Source: Prorocentrum cordatum (lineage: Eukaryota; Sar; Dinophyceae; Prorocentrales; Prorocentraceae). Taken from it: a stretch of 64,000 nt of DNA. Positions within the stretch are counted from its first letter, which is position 1. Each line of letters starts with the position of its first letter. Shown piece by piece: positions 1-11,100 of the stretch. Made by a program: the position numbers and the translations under genes. The stretch spans positions 117,702-181,701 of the forward strand of contig CAUYUJ010015709.1 in NCBI GenBank assembly GCA_963575745.1. Reading direction: 5' to 3'. Below the pieces are notes generated by a model. It searched no databases. It saw only the letters and a program-made list of their open reading frames with translations, and was not told the origin of the DNA.

Positions 1-230
1 AGGAAATCCACAGCGAGAGCGTGACTCCCGAACGTCGAGGGCGCGGCGTCCGAATAAGTTGCGAGGAGATCCTCCGCGAGAGCGCAATTCCATAATAAAT
101 TGTGAGGAAGTCCCGCGCGAGAGCGCGATCTGGGAATACATAGTGAGGAAGTATCAGGCGAGAGCCGTTGTTGTTGTAGTTCGGGGGCGAACATTGTTTT
201 ACCCTAGCGACTTCTCCTTTGTAGAAAAAC
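1..230. repeat. Degenerate satellite relic (GAGGAAGT...GCGAGAGC units)
   Basis: Three to four imperfect units of about 50-60 bp each contain a GAGGAAGT/GAGGAGAT core followed 10-15 bp later by GCGAGAGC. The same core (GAGGAAGT...GGCGGGAGCC) builds the 160-bp satellite near 62.1-63.0 kb, so the two window ends carry related satellite DNA. Confidence 0.6.
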
Positions 231-3200
231 AGGAAGCGAGCCCTTGGGGACGCACTTCAATTGAAAAAGCACGATGATCACCGGAGGGCGGGGATCAACA
301 ATCATTTTTCTTCAGTAGTGAGAGTTCAACAGCAACACAGCTTCAGTTTCTAAGCACGAGGCTCAGAAACACACCAGGTTCAGTTTCGCCGCGCTGGGCG
401 TGAAGTCTAGCATGGATGGTGGTCTCCACAGTCAAGCAGCATCCGGTGTGCGTGCAACGGTTCATCGCGATCGAAGCGGCGCTCATTATGACGAAGAGCC
501 CGTTCCTGTTGTTCGGACCTGGGGCTTTGTTTTTCGATGCCCGTTCTGACGGGTAAGATGGCCATTGTCTTCGTTTTCGCCGAGTTCGCAACAGGCGTGT
601 TCCATCGAGGGATGGCTGCTTTGTTTGGCCGCTTGTCGGCGGCGAGCTGGGACAGCATTTCTGAGAGAGAGAGAGAGAGAGGAGAAAAAAACAAACAAAA
701 AAAAAACAACGAGAGAGACAAACAAAAAAGACGATGTTGCTCATGGCACGGCCGTGCCAGGAGCTGCTGTTGATGCGGATTGTTGAAGGCGGGGCGCGCG
801 CGGCGGTGCCAATTGCATTCGTTGTCCTGGTGGCCGCGTGATGCCACACTGGACCGGGGGCGGCGAGCAGGACCCTCATTACGTGTATTGTTGCGGTCGC
901 ACACGCAACCGCGCCAGCGAGATTGACAGCGGCCACTACATTAATGTTTAACGCGCTGCGAGCTGCCGCTCAACATCCCGTTCGGTGGACATCGGGGCTC
1001 AAGTCCAGGACGAGTGCTAGTTGCACGCGGATATGGTGCTTGTGTTGACCACCGAGGGCACCTGAGCCACCAGTGCTATTGTTGGGTACGCTGCGGTGCC
1101 AGACGCGCTGGGGGATGAACGCGCCAACATGCATGATTTGGGCAATGCGCTGTGCAAGTTGGAGGCTGGCAAGGAGGAGTTGAACGAGGATGATTTGACA
1201 AGTCCGAAGTTCACGGCAGAGGCCCCAATGAGAAGAAAGAGCGCCAGCAAGGACGCGGCAATCGAGCACAAAGCGGAAGAATTGGGCCAGGAGGCCGTAG
1301 GGTCGGCGCATGGAAAGCGAGTGTGCGAGGGTTTGTCATCGCGCCGCCCAGAGTTTGACGCCTTCATTTATTATTTCGCCTTCGGCGCGGCGAACGCGAC
1401 GCGCCGAACGGGCAAATCAAATTCATCGACGCCATCGCGGTTTCAGGAGGCGTCGCCGTCGCGATGCACCAGCGCGCCCTTCACAATGTTCGAGTTTCCG
1501 AAGAAGTGGCGGCCCCTGGACGAGTCACCTCGCCATTCGTCACGTGCAACCAGTGGGGGGCTCCGCGCGATCGAAATGCTTCCGCAGCGCTGGGCTCGCA
1601 ATGGCCGGATTTTTCAGAACCTACATCGATCCGCCGTGGCGTCCAGCGAAATCTTGACCCTTGGCGAGCGTCCTGGGCGACGCTGGGCCCCCTGGACATT
1701 TTCGAGGAGGCGCAGCAGCTGCTTCGAAATCCCCCAGGGACTTAAAACAACCGAAGTCCTTCTCCCCCGCCCACCTGCCCCCCGCCCCCATCCCCACTGT
1801 TGCAGCTCATCCAGATGACGCAGACGCAGCCAGACAGCTCTCGGGGTGCTACTGGGGCGCCTTTCCAGGGCACGGCCAAGAGATGCGTTGAGCTGCACCC
1901 GCCGCGCAGCTCACCGTGTTCCAGGGATCCTGATTGCATGGTCCTTATGAGGCCCAACATTGACCATGACCAGGTTCGTCGCCATTCTAAACGCGGATGT
2001 CTTCGGTTGCGCGGATGGCGCAGCATGCGTCGTCTTGGACTTCCGCATTTTCGTGGGCGTCGCCGCGGTGGCCCGCGCCGTGGAACAGTTCGCGCTCTGT
2101 CGGGTAAAGCCCGCCGTGCGCTCGCAGCTCCTCAGCTGCGGGCCGAAGCCGAGGTCCTTCACCGCCCCAGGTGCCGCGCGAGTTTGCCGGCCGCTGCCGG
2201 AGACGCAGCGGGCGGCGCGCCCCGAGACCAGGATGGGCATCGCGGAGGATGGCGCGTGCCACAGCCTGGTTGGGGCATAGCCAGAACCCTTGTAAACATT
2301 GTACTCCGAAGCCTAACATATGATTGAAACCGTTGCGGCAGGTCTGCCGCAGTTTGTTTTTCTTCGCGAAACGGCTGTTCCAGCGTGCGGAATGTGGCGG
2401 GGGGAGGGGGGGCACCCCCCGGCGCGCGCGGCTGAGACGGGCCCCGCCAGTGCCCGACTGGAGAAGGGCGCGCGGCAGGGCGCGGGGGCGGCCGAGGCGG
2501 TCGCGGGCAAGCCGCGGAAGACAGGCGCGGGACAGCCCGGCGCGATCACCAGCGCAGCCTGCCTCTGCCCGCGCACTGGCGAGGAGGCGCCCGTGGGATT
2601 TGCGCGGCGCGCCGCGCCCATTGGGAGCTGGGTGACGCCATCGGCGACCATGTGCCATCGCTCGCCGACGCGGCGGAGGGGGTCCGGATGGGGTACGAAG
2701 CCGGCGGCGACGGGGCCCCCCAGCTCGCCCTGGTGGCGACATGGCGCCGCCATGCGCCGCCGCCAGGGGCGCGCCCCCCGCGCCCCGGGATTTTTGCAAC
2801 GGAGCACGAGCGGCTCCTCCTCCAGATCTACACGGAGAAAACCAGCACGGAAGCGTTTTCTCGCGTAGTTCAGCGCGGCGCAAGCTGGCGCTCGCGCCGA
2901 GACGCAGGGGCAGCGCGGCGGTGGTAGAACGCCTGAAGCTTGGTCCGCGACGTGGTTGGCCTGATCTTGATGGCCTTCCTGCCGATGGAGTCCCGCGCCG
3001 ATGCAGGCCCCGCTGGTGCGTGGGCGCCGCGCCTCGCCGGTTGCCTCTTCAGCGCGCTATGCCCCGTGGGGCTCTGGCCGAAGATGCGGACTTCAACGAG
3101 CTTGACCACGCGGGCCAAGAACCAGGAGCTCGCAGAGCAGCTCGCCGTTTTCGGGACAGACGCGGCCAATCATGCCTGCGAGTCGCTGGAGATGGACGCC

Positions 3201-4910
3201 CGCTGGACGCAGGCGCAGGCGCGCCGAGGCGAAGAGGGCAAGCGCGACAGGCTCGGCGAGGCCCAGGGGGGGCAATCGCGACGGGCTCAAGATGATCGCG
3301 GCGGCAAAGCCGCGTCTGCAGCTCGGCGACTCCGATTCGAGCGCGACGATGGGCAAACGTCGGGGGGTGGGGAACCACCCCGACCATTATATTCGACGTT
3401 TGCCTCGCGGCCCTGGGCGTTTACTGAGCGGCCCTGTCCAGTTCGACTGCTCTCTTGGGCGCGTTGACCTGGCGGCTTCGCCTGTCGGGGGGCTTCTTTC
3501 GAGGGTGGATGTTTAGAACGGCGCCTCGAGTGTGCGAAAGTCAACGCGGGCGCGACGCCGCGGCACCCAGGCGCCACCGCAGGCGCTTGCAGCACCCGGG
3601 GGCCGAGCGGCAGCGCGGAGGAGATGGCTGCCCCGGAGCGAGGCCGCCCGCGGAGCGCCCGGCAGGACTGCAGTCCACGCGCGCCGACGCACCGGGAGAA
3701 GTGACGCTTGTGAGCGGGGCAGAGGGCGGCTGGCAAATTAACGCGCGCGCCTGATCGCGCCCCGTGCAGGAAGAGCGAGGGCGTCTCGGAGCAGGCGTCG
3801 CAGGGTGCGCCGAGGGAGAACGCTCGCATGGACGAGCTGAAGGCGCCGCGCCGACGCCCGCGCGCCCGGGGCCGGGCCCCCGCGCTTCCCGAGGGCGGAA
3901 CCCGCGAGAAAAACTGCGCATTCCGGCCCCTGCTGGGCCTCGGAAGAAAAGAGTCCGCGGGCCGCGCGAGCTGCGAGGGAGCCCGCTGGGCGGCGGCCTG
4001 GTTGATTGCGCGGGGGGAGGGGCGGGGGGGCGCCCATGCGCCTGCGCGTGCTGCCGATCCTTCTCGGCCACTTCCTGGGCTCCTGTGTCCCGCCGGCGGT
4101 TCCAGCGTCGGGCCGCGCCCGCGGCGCGCCCGCGCTGTTTCGCGCTCGCTCGCGCCGCCGGCCCGCGCGGAGTGACCGGGCCCAATTTCCGACGAGCGCG
4201 CGTGGCAGCGGCGGTCGGACGGCGCCCTCGCCCGCGCTCGGCGTCTCAACACCTCCTTCTCCTGGCTTCCGGCCACGGCGGCGGGGCCGCTCAGGCGGCG
4301 CGCAGCCTGGCCAGCGCATCTTGGGATCGCGTGAGATGTTGGAGAGGCTCCCAGCTTTTTTGGAATGATGAAATTCAAACGGCGGTCGGAGAGACCGAGA
4401 GGCCGTTCCCGCGTCGACGCGGGGCCTCCGAGCGCGCGCTCTCCATTTCGTCGGCCGCGGCGCCGCGGGCGGCCGCGACGACGCCGACGTCGACTTCGCG
4501 CGGCTTGGCTGCGGTGCTGACGGGCAGGGGCGGCCTGCAGCGCGAGCCACCGCGCCCCCCCTTGCCGCCGCGCTCCTCTCCCCCACTTGCTGCCCCGCCA
4601 AGGCGGCGCGCGCGCGCGCGCGCCCGTCGACTTCCTTTCTCGGCCGCGCCCCTGTCCCGCGCGGGGGGCGCGCGCGCTGTCCAGGCTGCCCCGCCCTGGC
4701 GGGCCGCGCTCCGCGAGGTGCGCCCGCGCGCCGCGGCCGCCGCGGCGCTCGCGAGGCGCGCGGCCCGGGCGCGCCGCGGCCCCGGGATGGCTGGCGGAGC
4801 CGCCCTCGCTTAAGAGGCGCGGGGCCTCCGTCGCCCCGGGCGTCGTCGCGCTCCTCGTCGCGCCCGCCGCCGGTCAGCAGCGCCGCGAGCCACCAGACCA
4901 TGCGCCAACC
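231..4910. other. GC-rich region with no gene I can establish
   Basis: Long overlapping open frames on both strands are expected from the high GC content, and none has a recognisable domain. The most protein-like stretches are the + strand frame from 1096 (acidic/Lys-rich for about 80 codons, through 1350), the + frame 1960-2280 and the + frame around 3080-3260. They could be exons of a long-intron gene, but no splice chain can be drawn. A short GA run lies at 663-682. Otherwise I see nothing specific here. Confidence 0.4.
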
Positions 4911-4911
4911 C

Positions 4912-4936
4912 TAGACCCTAAACCCTAAACCCTAAA
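4912..4936. repeat. Interstitial telomeric block 1 (CCCTAAA)n
   Basis: Three to four CCCTAAA/CCCTAGA heptamers in a row, the complement of the TTTAGGG telomere repeat used by plants and dinoflagellates. The block is followed by AT-rich sequence and then by the tandem repeats at 5085-5470. Confidence 0.8.
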
Positions 4937-5084
4937 CGATCTTTATCGAATATTAATTTAAATGCTAAAGCGAAGCGGTCTGGAAAGGCTCCCGCGGTTC
5001 CCGACCTCCGTTTTCCCTCGCAAATAATATCATTCGGCGCGCGCGCGCGCCTTGGGGCGCGCGGCGTCTGCTTCACCATCCTCA

Positions 5085-5470
5085 GTTAAAAATGCGGCGC
5101 GGCGCACATCCCCATGCGAAGCTAATTCCTAAGCTCGCACGATCCTAAACTAGAACTGTGGCGCGGGCCACATCCCGCGCGCGCGGCCGAAGGGGGCGAA
5201 CTCCTTGCCCTTCGCGATCCTTCATTAAAAACGTGGCGCGGGGCACATCGCAATGCGACGCTAATTCCTAAACTCGCGCGATCCGTTATTGAAAATGTGG
5301 CGCGGGCCTCATCCCGCGCGCGCGGCCGAAGGGGGCGAACTCCTTGCCCTTCGCGATTCCCATTAGAAATGCGGTGCCGGGCACATCCCTCCCGCGCGGC
5401 TATTCCGCGCCCTTCGCGACCGCACGCGACACATACGGCGCGGGGCACACCCCGCCCACGCGGCGCCCGC
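5085..5470. repeat. Tandem repeat, about 60-130 bp units (GTGGCGCGGG...CTTCGCGATCC)
   Basis: Units containing AATGTGGCGCGGG, CTAATTCCTAA, CGCGCGCGGCCGAAGGGGG and CTCCTTGCCCTTCGCGAT recur at about 5085, 5155, 5220, 5290 and 5365. The repeat lies between the two telomeric blocks, as a subtelomeric repeat might. Confidence 0.6.
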
Positions 5471-5486
5471 TCGAGGGCGGCGCGCG

Positions 5487-5672
5487 GCCAGCCTGGCCAG
5501 CCTGGGGCAGCCTGGGCCAGCCTGGAAACCTTGGCCAGCCTGGTCAGCCCCAGATGTTGGCCGCTTGGGCAGCCTGGGCCAGCCTGGGAGAGCCTCGCCA
5601 GCCTGGCTAGCCCGTGCCAGCCTGACCAGTCTGGGCAAGCTTGGGCAGCCTGGGGCAGCCTGGCCCAGGCAT
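5487..5672. repeat. CAGCCTGG minisatellite
   Basis: About 15-20 degenerate copies of a roughly 10-bp unit (CAGCCTGGGC/GCAGCCTGGC). The open frames across it are low-complexity translations of the repeat. Confidence 0.75.
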
Positions 5673-5811
5673 GCCCAGGCTGCTGCGTCGATTGTAAGCC
5701 TGGCGCGTTATGTGTACCTGCATATGTAATGGGAATCCAGGGTGGGTGGGTATTAGCACCACGGCAGCGTCATATCGAGTGCAGTTGGTTGCGATATGCT
5801 TTCCTTGTTGA

Positions 5812-5834
5812 CCCTAAACCCTAGACCCTAAACC
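5812..5834. repeat. Interstitial telomeric block 2 (CCCTAAA)n
   Basis: CCCTAAACCCTAGACCCTAAA, the same orientation and degeneracy as the block at 4912. The two blocks bracket about 880 bp of tandem repeats, which suggests a moved or fused subtelomeric fragment. Confidence 0.75.
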
Positions 5835-6998
5835 TTCTTTTTGCGCGTCCAAATGCTACCTCCGCCGGCGGGCCATGCGATTTCAGACGCGTGCGGAGTG
5901 GGGGGCGCTGCTTGTCCAGGAGTCACCGGCGCTCCTCCGGCTGTTCCAGGGGCCCGGAGGGAGGCGCAGGTGGCAGGCGATGCGCCTCCGCCATCGGCGC
6001 CGCCATCCCGGCGGGATGGTCCCCCGACATGCTGGCCGGCCCGGCTGCGAGCCAGGCCGAACGTGATTGGGCGACTCCTTGCCCGCCGACGCTCGTCCAG
6101 AGCCTAAGGCGTCGCCTGCCCCGTGGAGCCATCCAGAAGTCGTGCGGAAGTTGAAGATGAGCCAATCGCGACCGCATTTGGGCCCAAGCGAAGATCAGTC
6201 CTCCACAAAGGGGGGTGGAGTTGCCGCTCTCTTCTCGCAGCACAGCTGTGTTGCAGGGCCCAGCGCAGCGCCCTGGGCTGCGCGAGCGCTCCGGCACTCA
6301 GTGGCATTGGAGCCCAGTGGACTTTGTCGGTTCAGGAACTGCCGAGGTTGACGAGGGCGGCCACCCGCCGGTAACATCCCGATGTTGTGTGCATGGGGGT
6401 CCGTCGTCTTCAAGGCAACGCAGTTGTCTCGCAGCGTGTCGCCCCGGTACCTTTGATGAGTCGCCCCCGTCCCGCCCGCTCATGGCCACGTCTCGTCATT
6501 GCGCAGTTTTCGTATTTGGCTGCTGGCTCCCGTGACTTGCCCGGGCTCGTGGGGCGCAGTGCAGTTTTTGTTGTATATGCCTTGCAGCGCGTGGGACCTC
6601 CTGCCTGCTTCGCGGGTCGCCCCTCCGCCCCGCCCTCTTTCGGGCGTCGGCGCCGGTGCGCGTCGCCCGGCGGGGCGATTTTTCTTCGCGCCCTTCAGCC
6701 GCATCTTGCTCGCGGCTCTGGGTTCAGTGCGCTCCACTCTTCAATAATATCGCGCCTGCCTCTTCCCCCTGCCGTCCATCTTGCTTGGGCTAGCGGCAGC
6801 CTGTCAGGTTTGCGATTCTCCTTCGCAAGTGTTACTCCTTTCGCGCAGACAGTTATTCTCCAAGACGCCTACGGCGAATCACCGCCGCCCCTTGCACCTT
6901 TGGAAGCGCCTCCGTGGCCGGCAGCTGGGCCAGAGCTTGGCCAAGCTCTCGGGCCAGTTGTCCCCCGAGTCGGTTTGGAAAGACTTTGGGGAAAGCGT
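5835..6998. other. No gene seen; GC-rich intergenic or intronic DNA
   Basis: Open frames on both strands lack recognisable domains. From about 6855 the sequence (AGACGCCTACGGCGAATCACC and what follows) matches 24548-24690 on the other side of the LTR element. A dispersed repeat therefore overlaps the start of the satellite here. Confidence 0.5.
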
Positions 6999-7005
6999 GG
7001 GGGGG

Positions 7006-7082
7006 CAAGAAGAGGAGGAGGGGGAGGAAGAGGAGAAAAAGAAGAAAAGGAGGAGGAGGAGGAGGAGGAGGAGGAGGAGGAG
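7006..7082. repeat. (GGA)n microsatellite
   Basis: Nearly uninterrupted GAGGAGGAG/AGGAAGAGG. It is translated as poly-Glu or poly-Arg in open frames that I do not consider genes. Confidence 0.85.
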
Positions 7083-7901
7083 TGGGCGAAGCTCGGGGCA
7101 CTCTTGGGGCCTCCTGGGAGCTTCCTGGGGGCCTCTTGGAGGGTTTTTGGGGGGCCTTCGTGGGTTTCTTGGGGGCTTCTTTGGCTGTCTCAGGGCGTAG
7201 CTGGCTTGTCTGACGCTATCGGAAGCCGTTTTGGGAGCCTGTCTGGGTCGTCTTGGGGCCTTTTCAAGGCATATCTGGAGCTCTTAGAGGCCATCCTGGG
7301 CGTCCTGAAGGCCTCTTGGGCCGTTTGGGGGCCCTCTTGGGGTCGTATTGGGGGCCTCTTGGGCCGTCATGGGGCCATCTTGGGGGCCTCGTGGGCGATC
7401 TTGGGGGCCTCCTGGGCCGTCTAGAGGCATCGGAATGCCGAAAAGAACCGAACCAACATCCTTCAAAACTCTAAGGGGAATGAATGATTTTGGCCACTTG
7501 GGGCCCTTCTGGAGGACCTCTTGGAGGCCTCTTGGGCTGTCGTGGACGCCGCTTGGGGGCCTCTTGGGCCGTCGTGGGCCATCTGGAGGCCATATCAGGC
7601 CGTCTTGGGTGCATCTTGGGCCGTCTTGGAGGCATCTTGGGGCTAGCTTAGCCGTCTTGGAGGCCATCTTGGGCGTCTTGGAGGCCTCGTGGGCCGTCTT
7701 GGGGCCCTCGTGGGGGCATCGTGGGGGCCTCTTGGTGTCATGGAGGGACCTCTTGCGCGATTTTGGGGGCGATCTCGGGGGCCTCTTGGGGCGCCGGGCT
7801 GCCGAAAAAACGAAAATGCTCCAAAATCTGTCAACAACCTAAGGGAAATCAGTGATTTTGGGCTCTTCGGGCCTTCCTGGGGGACCTCTTTGAGGCCTCT
7901 T
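7083..7901. repeat. CTTGGGGGCC satellite, left part, with a ~360-bp higher-order unit
   Basis: Short degenerate units such as CTTGGGGGCCTCTTGGGCCGT repeat throughout. Every 360-400 bp a conserved non-satellite block of about 80 bp appears (here near 7432 and 7795), starting GCCGAAAA and containing CCTTCAAAA and AATGATTTTGG. The same array continues at 24271, so the LTR element has split one array. Confidence 0.85.
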
Positions 7902-8187
7902 GACTTTAAACGGAGAAGGTTAAAGGCGAGGTATAAATCGAGCATGTACCGCTGCCGTGCCTGGCTCAAGCCGGGCCCGGCCAAATATATGACTGTGCCT
8001 CACTGAGGCGCACGACTTGCATCAGAGATCGGAAAATACCTTTTCCATTGACGATGCCCATCCTATCCTTTACTCCAGATCCCATGCTTCGTCTTGCACT
8101 CTTGCTCATGCGATATGAGCCAAAGCCTGGGATATGGCAACGCTTAAAGCGTAACACATACCTAAGCTTACCAGCTTGTTTTCGACT
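7902..8187 (+). repeat. 5' LTR (286 bp)
   Basis: Identical over its whole length to 23985-24270. It begins GACTTTAAACGG and ends TTTTCGACT, so it lacks the usual TG...CA ends; the terminal tetranucleotide GACT is instead a direct repeat. The right end is set by the primer-binding site starting at the next base. The ORF1 frame opens inside this LTR. Confidence 0.9.
7932..7938 (+). promoter_or_regulatory. TATA-like box in the 5' LTR
   Basis: TATAAAT lies 122 nt upstream of the first in-frame ATG of ORF1 (8054). A second AT-rich motif, AAATATATGA, is at about 7983. Position fits an LTR promoter, but dinoflagellate core promoters often lack TATA, so the role is inferred. Confidence 0.35.
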
Positions 8188-11100
8188 TGGTAGCGGAGCT
8201 GGCTACACTCTCGTGTGGCTGGCTCTCGCTCTGATTCCTGTAATCCACGGCACAACTTGGTGGACTACTACTACGGTGGAATACCATGTTGCGCCGGCTC
8301 TGCGAGGAGCGGAGCCAGTCCGCGATCGAGCTAGCGGGGCAACCCGCGAACTCGAGACGCTCTCTCCTACTTCACTGCGCTACTTCACTCCCGACTTCCA
8401 CCAGATGCCAATCGGCAACTCGATCGAGAACGTGGTCACCCTGCGGGGCTACCCGCAGCGGGGCCACCTGCATCCCGTGCCAGTCAGGCGCCTCACGGCT
8501 ACTACGCCAGAGCCTGACAAACCACAGCCTAAACCAATCACCGAAGCCGAAATGCACATGCATTGGATCAAGATAACTATATTCGGCATTCTGTGGGTAA
8601 TAATGGGATGTGCTGTGGGATACATGCGGCAGGGGATGGACGACACGCGTACTACTGGCCCTTCATGGGACCCTGCCGGTACTACGCCTTTTCGCGAATA
8701 CGTTCGCGAAGTACATGCATGGTTAAACGTAACGAGTGGCAATATGACACCACCACAACAAGCTGCAGCACTACAACGAGGCCTTCAAGGTCTGGCTCGT
8801 CGTATCGCCATGCAGGTCCCCTCCCAGATCATCAATTATGGTGTAACTGTCAATGGACAGCCAACGGATGCAGTAACATATATACTGTACTTACTGAGCA
8901 CCAAATTTGAAAATCTGGAAGATGAGCGCCAGCTCAACTCTGGCACTGCCCTTATCGACTTCCGCGTCGAAAGGGGCGAGCGAATCGACTCAGTATTAGC
9001 TCGATTCGAGATGGCCCGTGACGAGGCTAACTCTGTTGGCTTTGTCATCCCCAACTTTCAGATCCTAACGCTGATTCTCTTCAGAGCGTTAGGCGTTGGC
9101 GCGTCACGAGCCCAACACCTGCTTGAGCCCTTCAATCATCAGATGCCCCGAACACAAGCAGACTATGACAGGCTGCTGACCAGGATGAGGAACTACGGAC
9201 ATGTTGCCGAGCGCTCTCCTGGCAACATAGCGGGTATCTTCACAGGGCACCACTCACATGCAGGTGTCTACGCCACGACTGCGGGGTCACCCGCTGGTCC
9301 TGGCGAGCCAAATCCCTGGGCTGACCCAGCCGATATGCCCAACGAGGCCACTGCCCTTTTAGGGCAGACTGGCCAGGCATCGGCAGAGGCAGCTGAGGCG
9401 AACGCCTGGTCGAACTACTCGCCAGGCGCCGCCTACACTGCAAGCCCGCCCTCGGGCACAACCCTCTGGGGCCAAGCGGAGTCATCCGCTCAAGGGTCTC
9501 AGCCACCCTCACCGTTTGAATCTGGCACTGACACGGATACCTCATCTGACGATGAGCACAATGGCATAGTCTCTGCTGGTAATGACTACCCAGCGGATGA
9601 CACTCACCTCTCTGAACAACAAAGAGCGGAAGCCGCCTTTATGGCTTATCGCAAATCAAAACGCCGTTGGAGGCGCTTTATGAAGAAACCAGTCAGAAAG
9701 GTGAGACGTGCAGTACGCCGACATTTCAAACGATTTGGAAAGGGTCGTGGCAAAGGGGGTCGCAGACGCCGTATGCATGGTAGGGGTATCACTGCTTTCC
9801 TCACGTCCTTAACTGATATAGCCTTTGAAGAAGTTCTTATCGGAGGCAAAGGTCGGGGTCACAGGCGGACCTCCGGTAAGGGAAAAGGGCGGAGGGGCAA
9901 CCCTAGGGACGCTTCTGGCAATACTATGAAGTGTCATACATGCGGTAGCACAGAGCATTTGCGCGATCAATGCCCGAAGGGGAAAGGAAAGGGATCCGTA
10001 CATTTGGCTCAAAATTCTTTTATGGATGACATAGATTACATTGACTACGAGTTTTACGTCAATCCAGAAGCGGCTCCCGCCGCGGGCTCCTCCACGTATT
10101 ACGTGATGGCCCGCTACGCTGAAGCAACTGTAGCCCTGGAAGACTACGCAGTGACCCTCTTCGACGAGTTCCACGGCTGGGACGAGGTCGACGAGGTCGC
10201 GTACAATGCTTGGTTCGGTCTTCCAGCGGGGCCACCCGCCGGCGACGAGGTCTCCGAAGCCGAGACCGTCCCGGCAACAGAGGAAGAACTCACCGCCGTG
10301 CTGGCCCCGCAAGTGATTGGCATGCCGTTGCTGCCAAATCCTTCGTGGGCTGGTTCGGAGGCGGGAGACGCCGATGACGAAATGCGGGGCCATCCCGCGT
10401 ATTCCGACTCCGAAGAAGCCGAAGAAGATTATAAGGACATGCTCCAAGAGCAGGTCTCAGAAGCAATCCGACTCCTGAGTGCGCCAGCACATCAGCAGAT
10501 GACCATGAACGAACTGCTGTCACACACAGGAGCTGCACGTCTACGTCCATACTTGGATTCGGACATGTCAGCATCTCAGATGCTGACAGCACTCCAAGCT
10601 CTAGCGGGGTCACCCGCCGAAGAAACGCCAGACGCAACAGCGGGGCCACCCGCTTGGTCTATGGATGTATTCATGCAAGGTTGTGATCAAATGGATATTA
10701 ACGACCTCACGATGGAGCAGTTAAACGACATCGGGTACTTCAGAAGCCCGTATCAAAACGTGTTCATGGTCCAGGACAGCTCAGAGGACTCGGAGGACAT
10801 GCGCTACGCCAAGAGGGACAGACGACCGTCGCCTCCCCGAGACTCAGAGCATGACGATCAAAGGCCAATGGCACGCGGTAGTGCGTCAGCGGGGCCAGCC
10901 CGCAGAAGGAGCCGTTCAGCTCCCAGACGCCCTACACATGATGAGTCGGGCTATCCATACAGTACTGAGCACTCCGTCGGAGTATCCGCTCAGCATGTGC
11001 CGGATTGGTGCATCAAATGGTACCCCGGCTACTCGATGGACACGCTTCGCCACTGGTATTCTAAGGAGTACTGCACTAAAAGGGACGAAACTGGCGCGAT

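Noticed and set aside
3287-4901. Long overlapping minus-strand ORFs (363 and 387 codons)
   Set aside because: All six frames are open here because of extreme GC content; products are Arg/Ala/Pro/Gly-rich without motifs.
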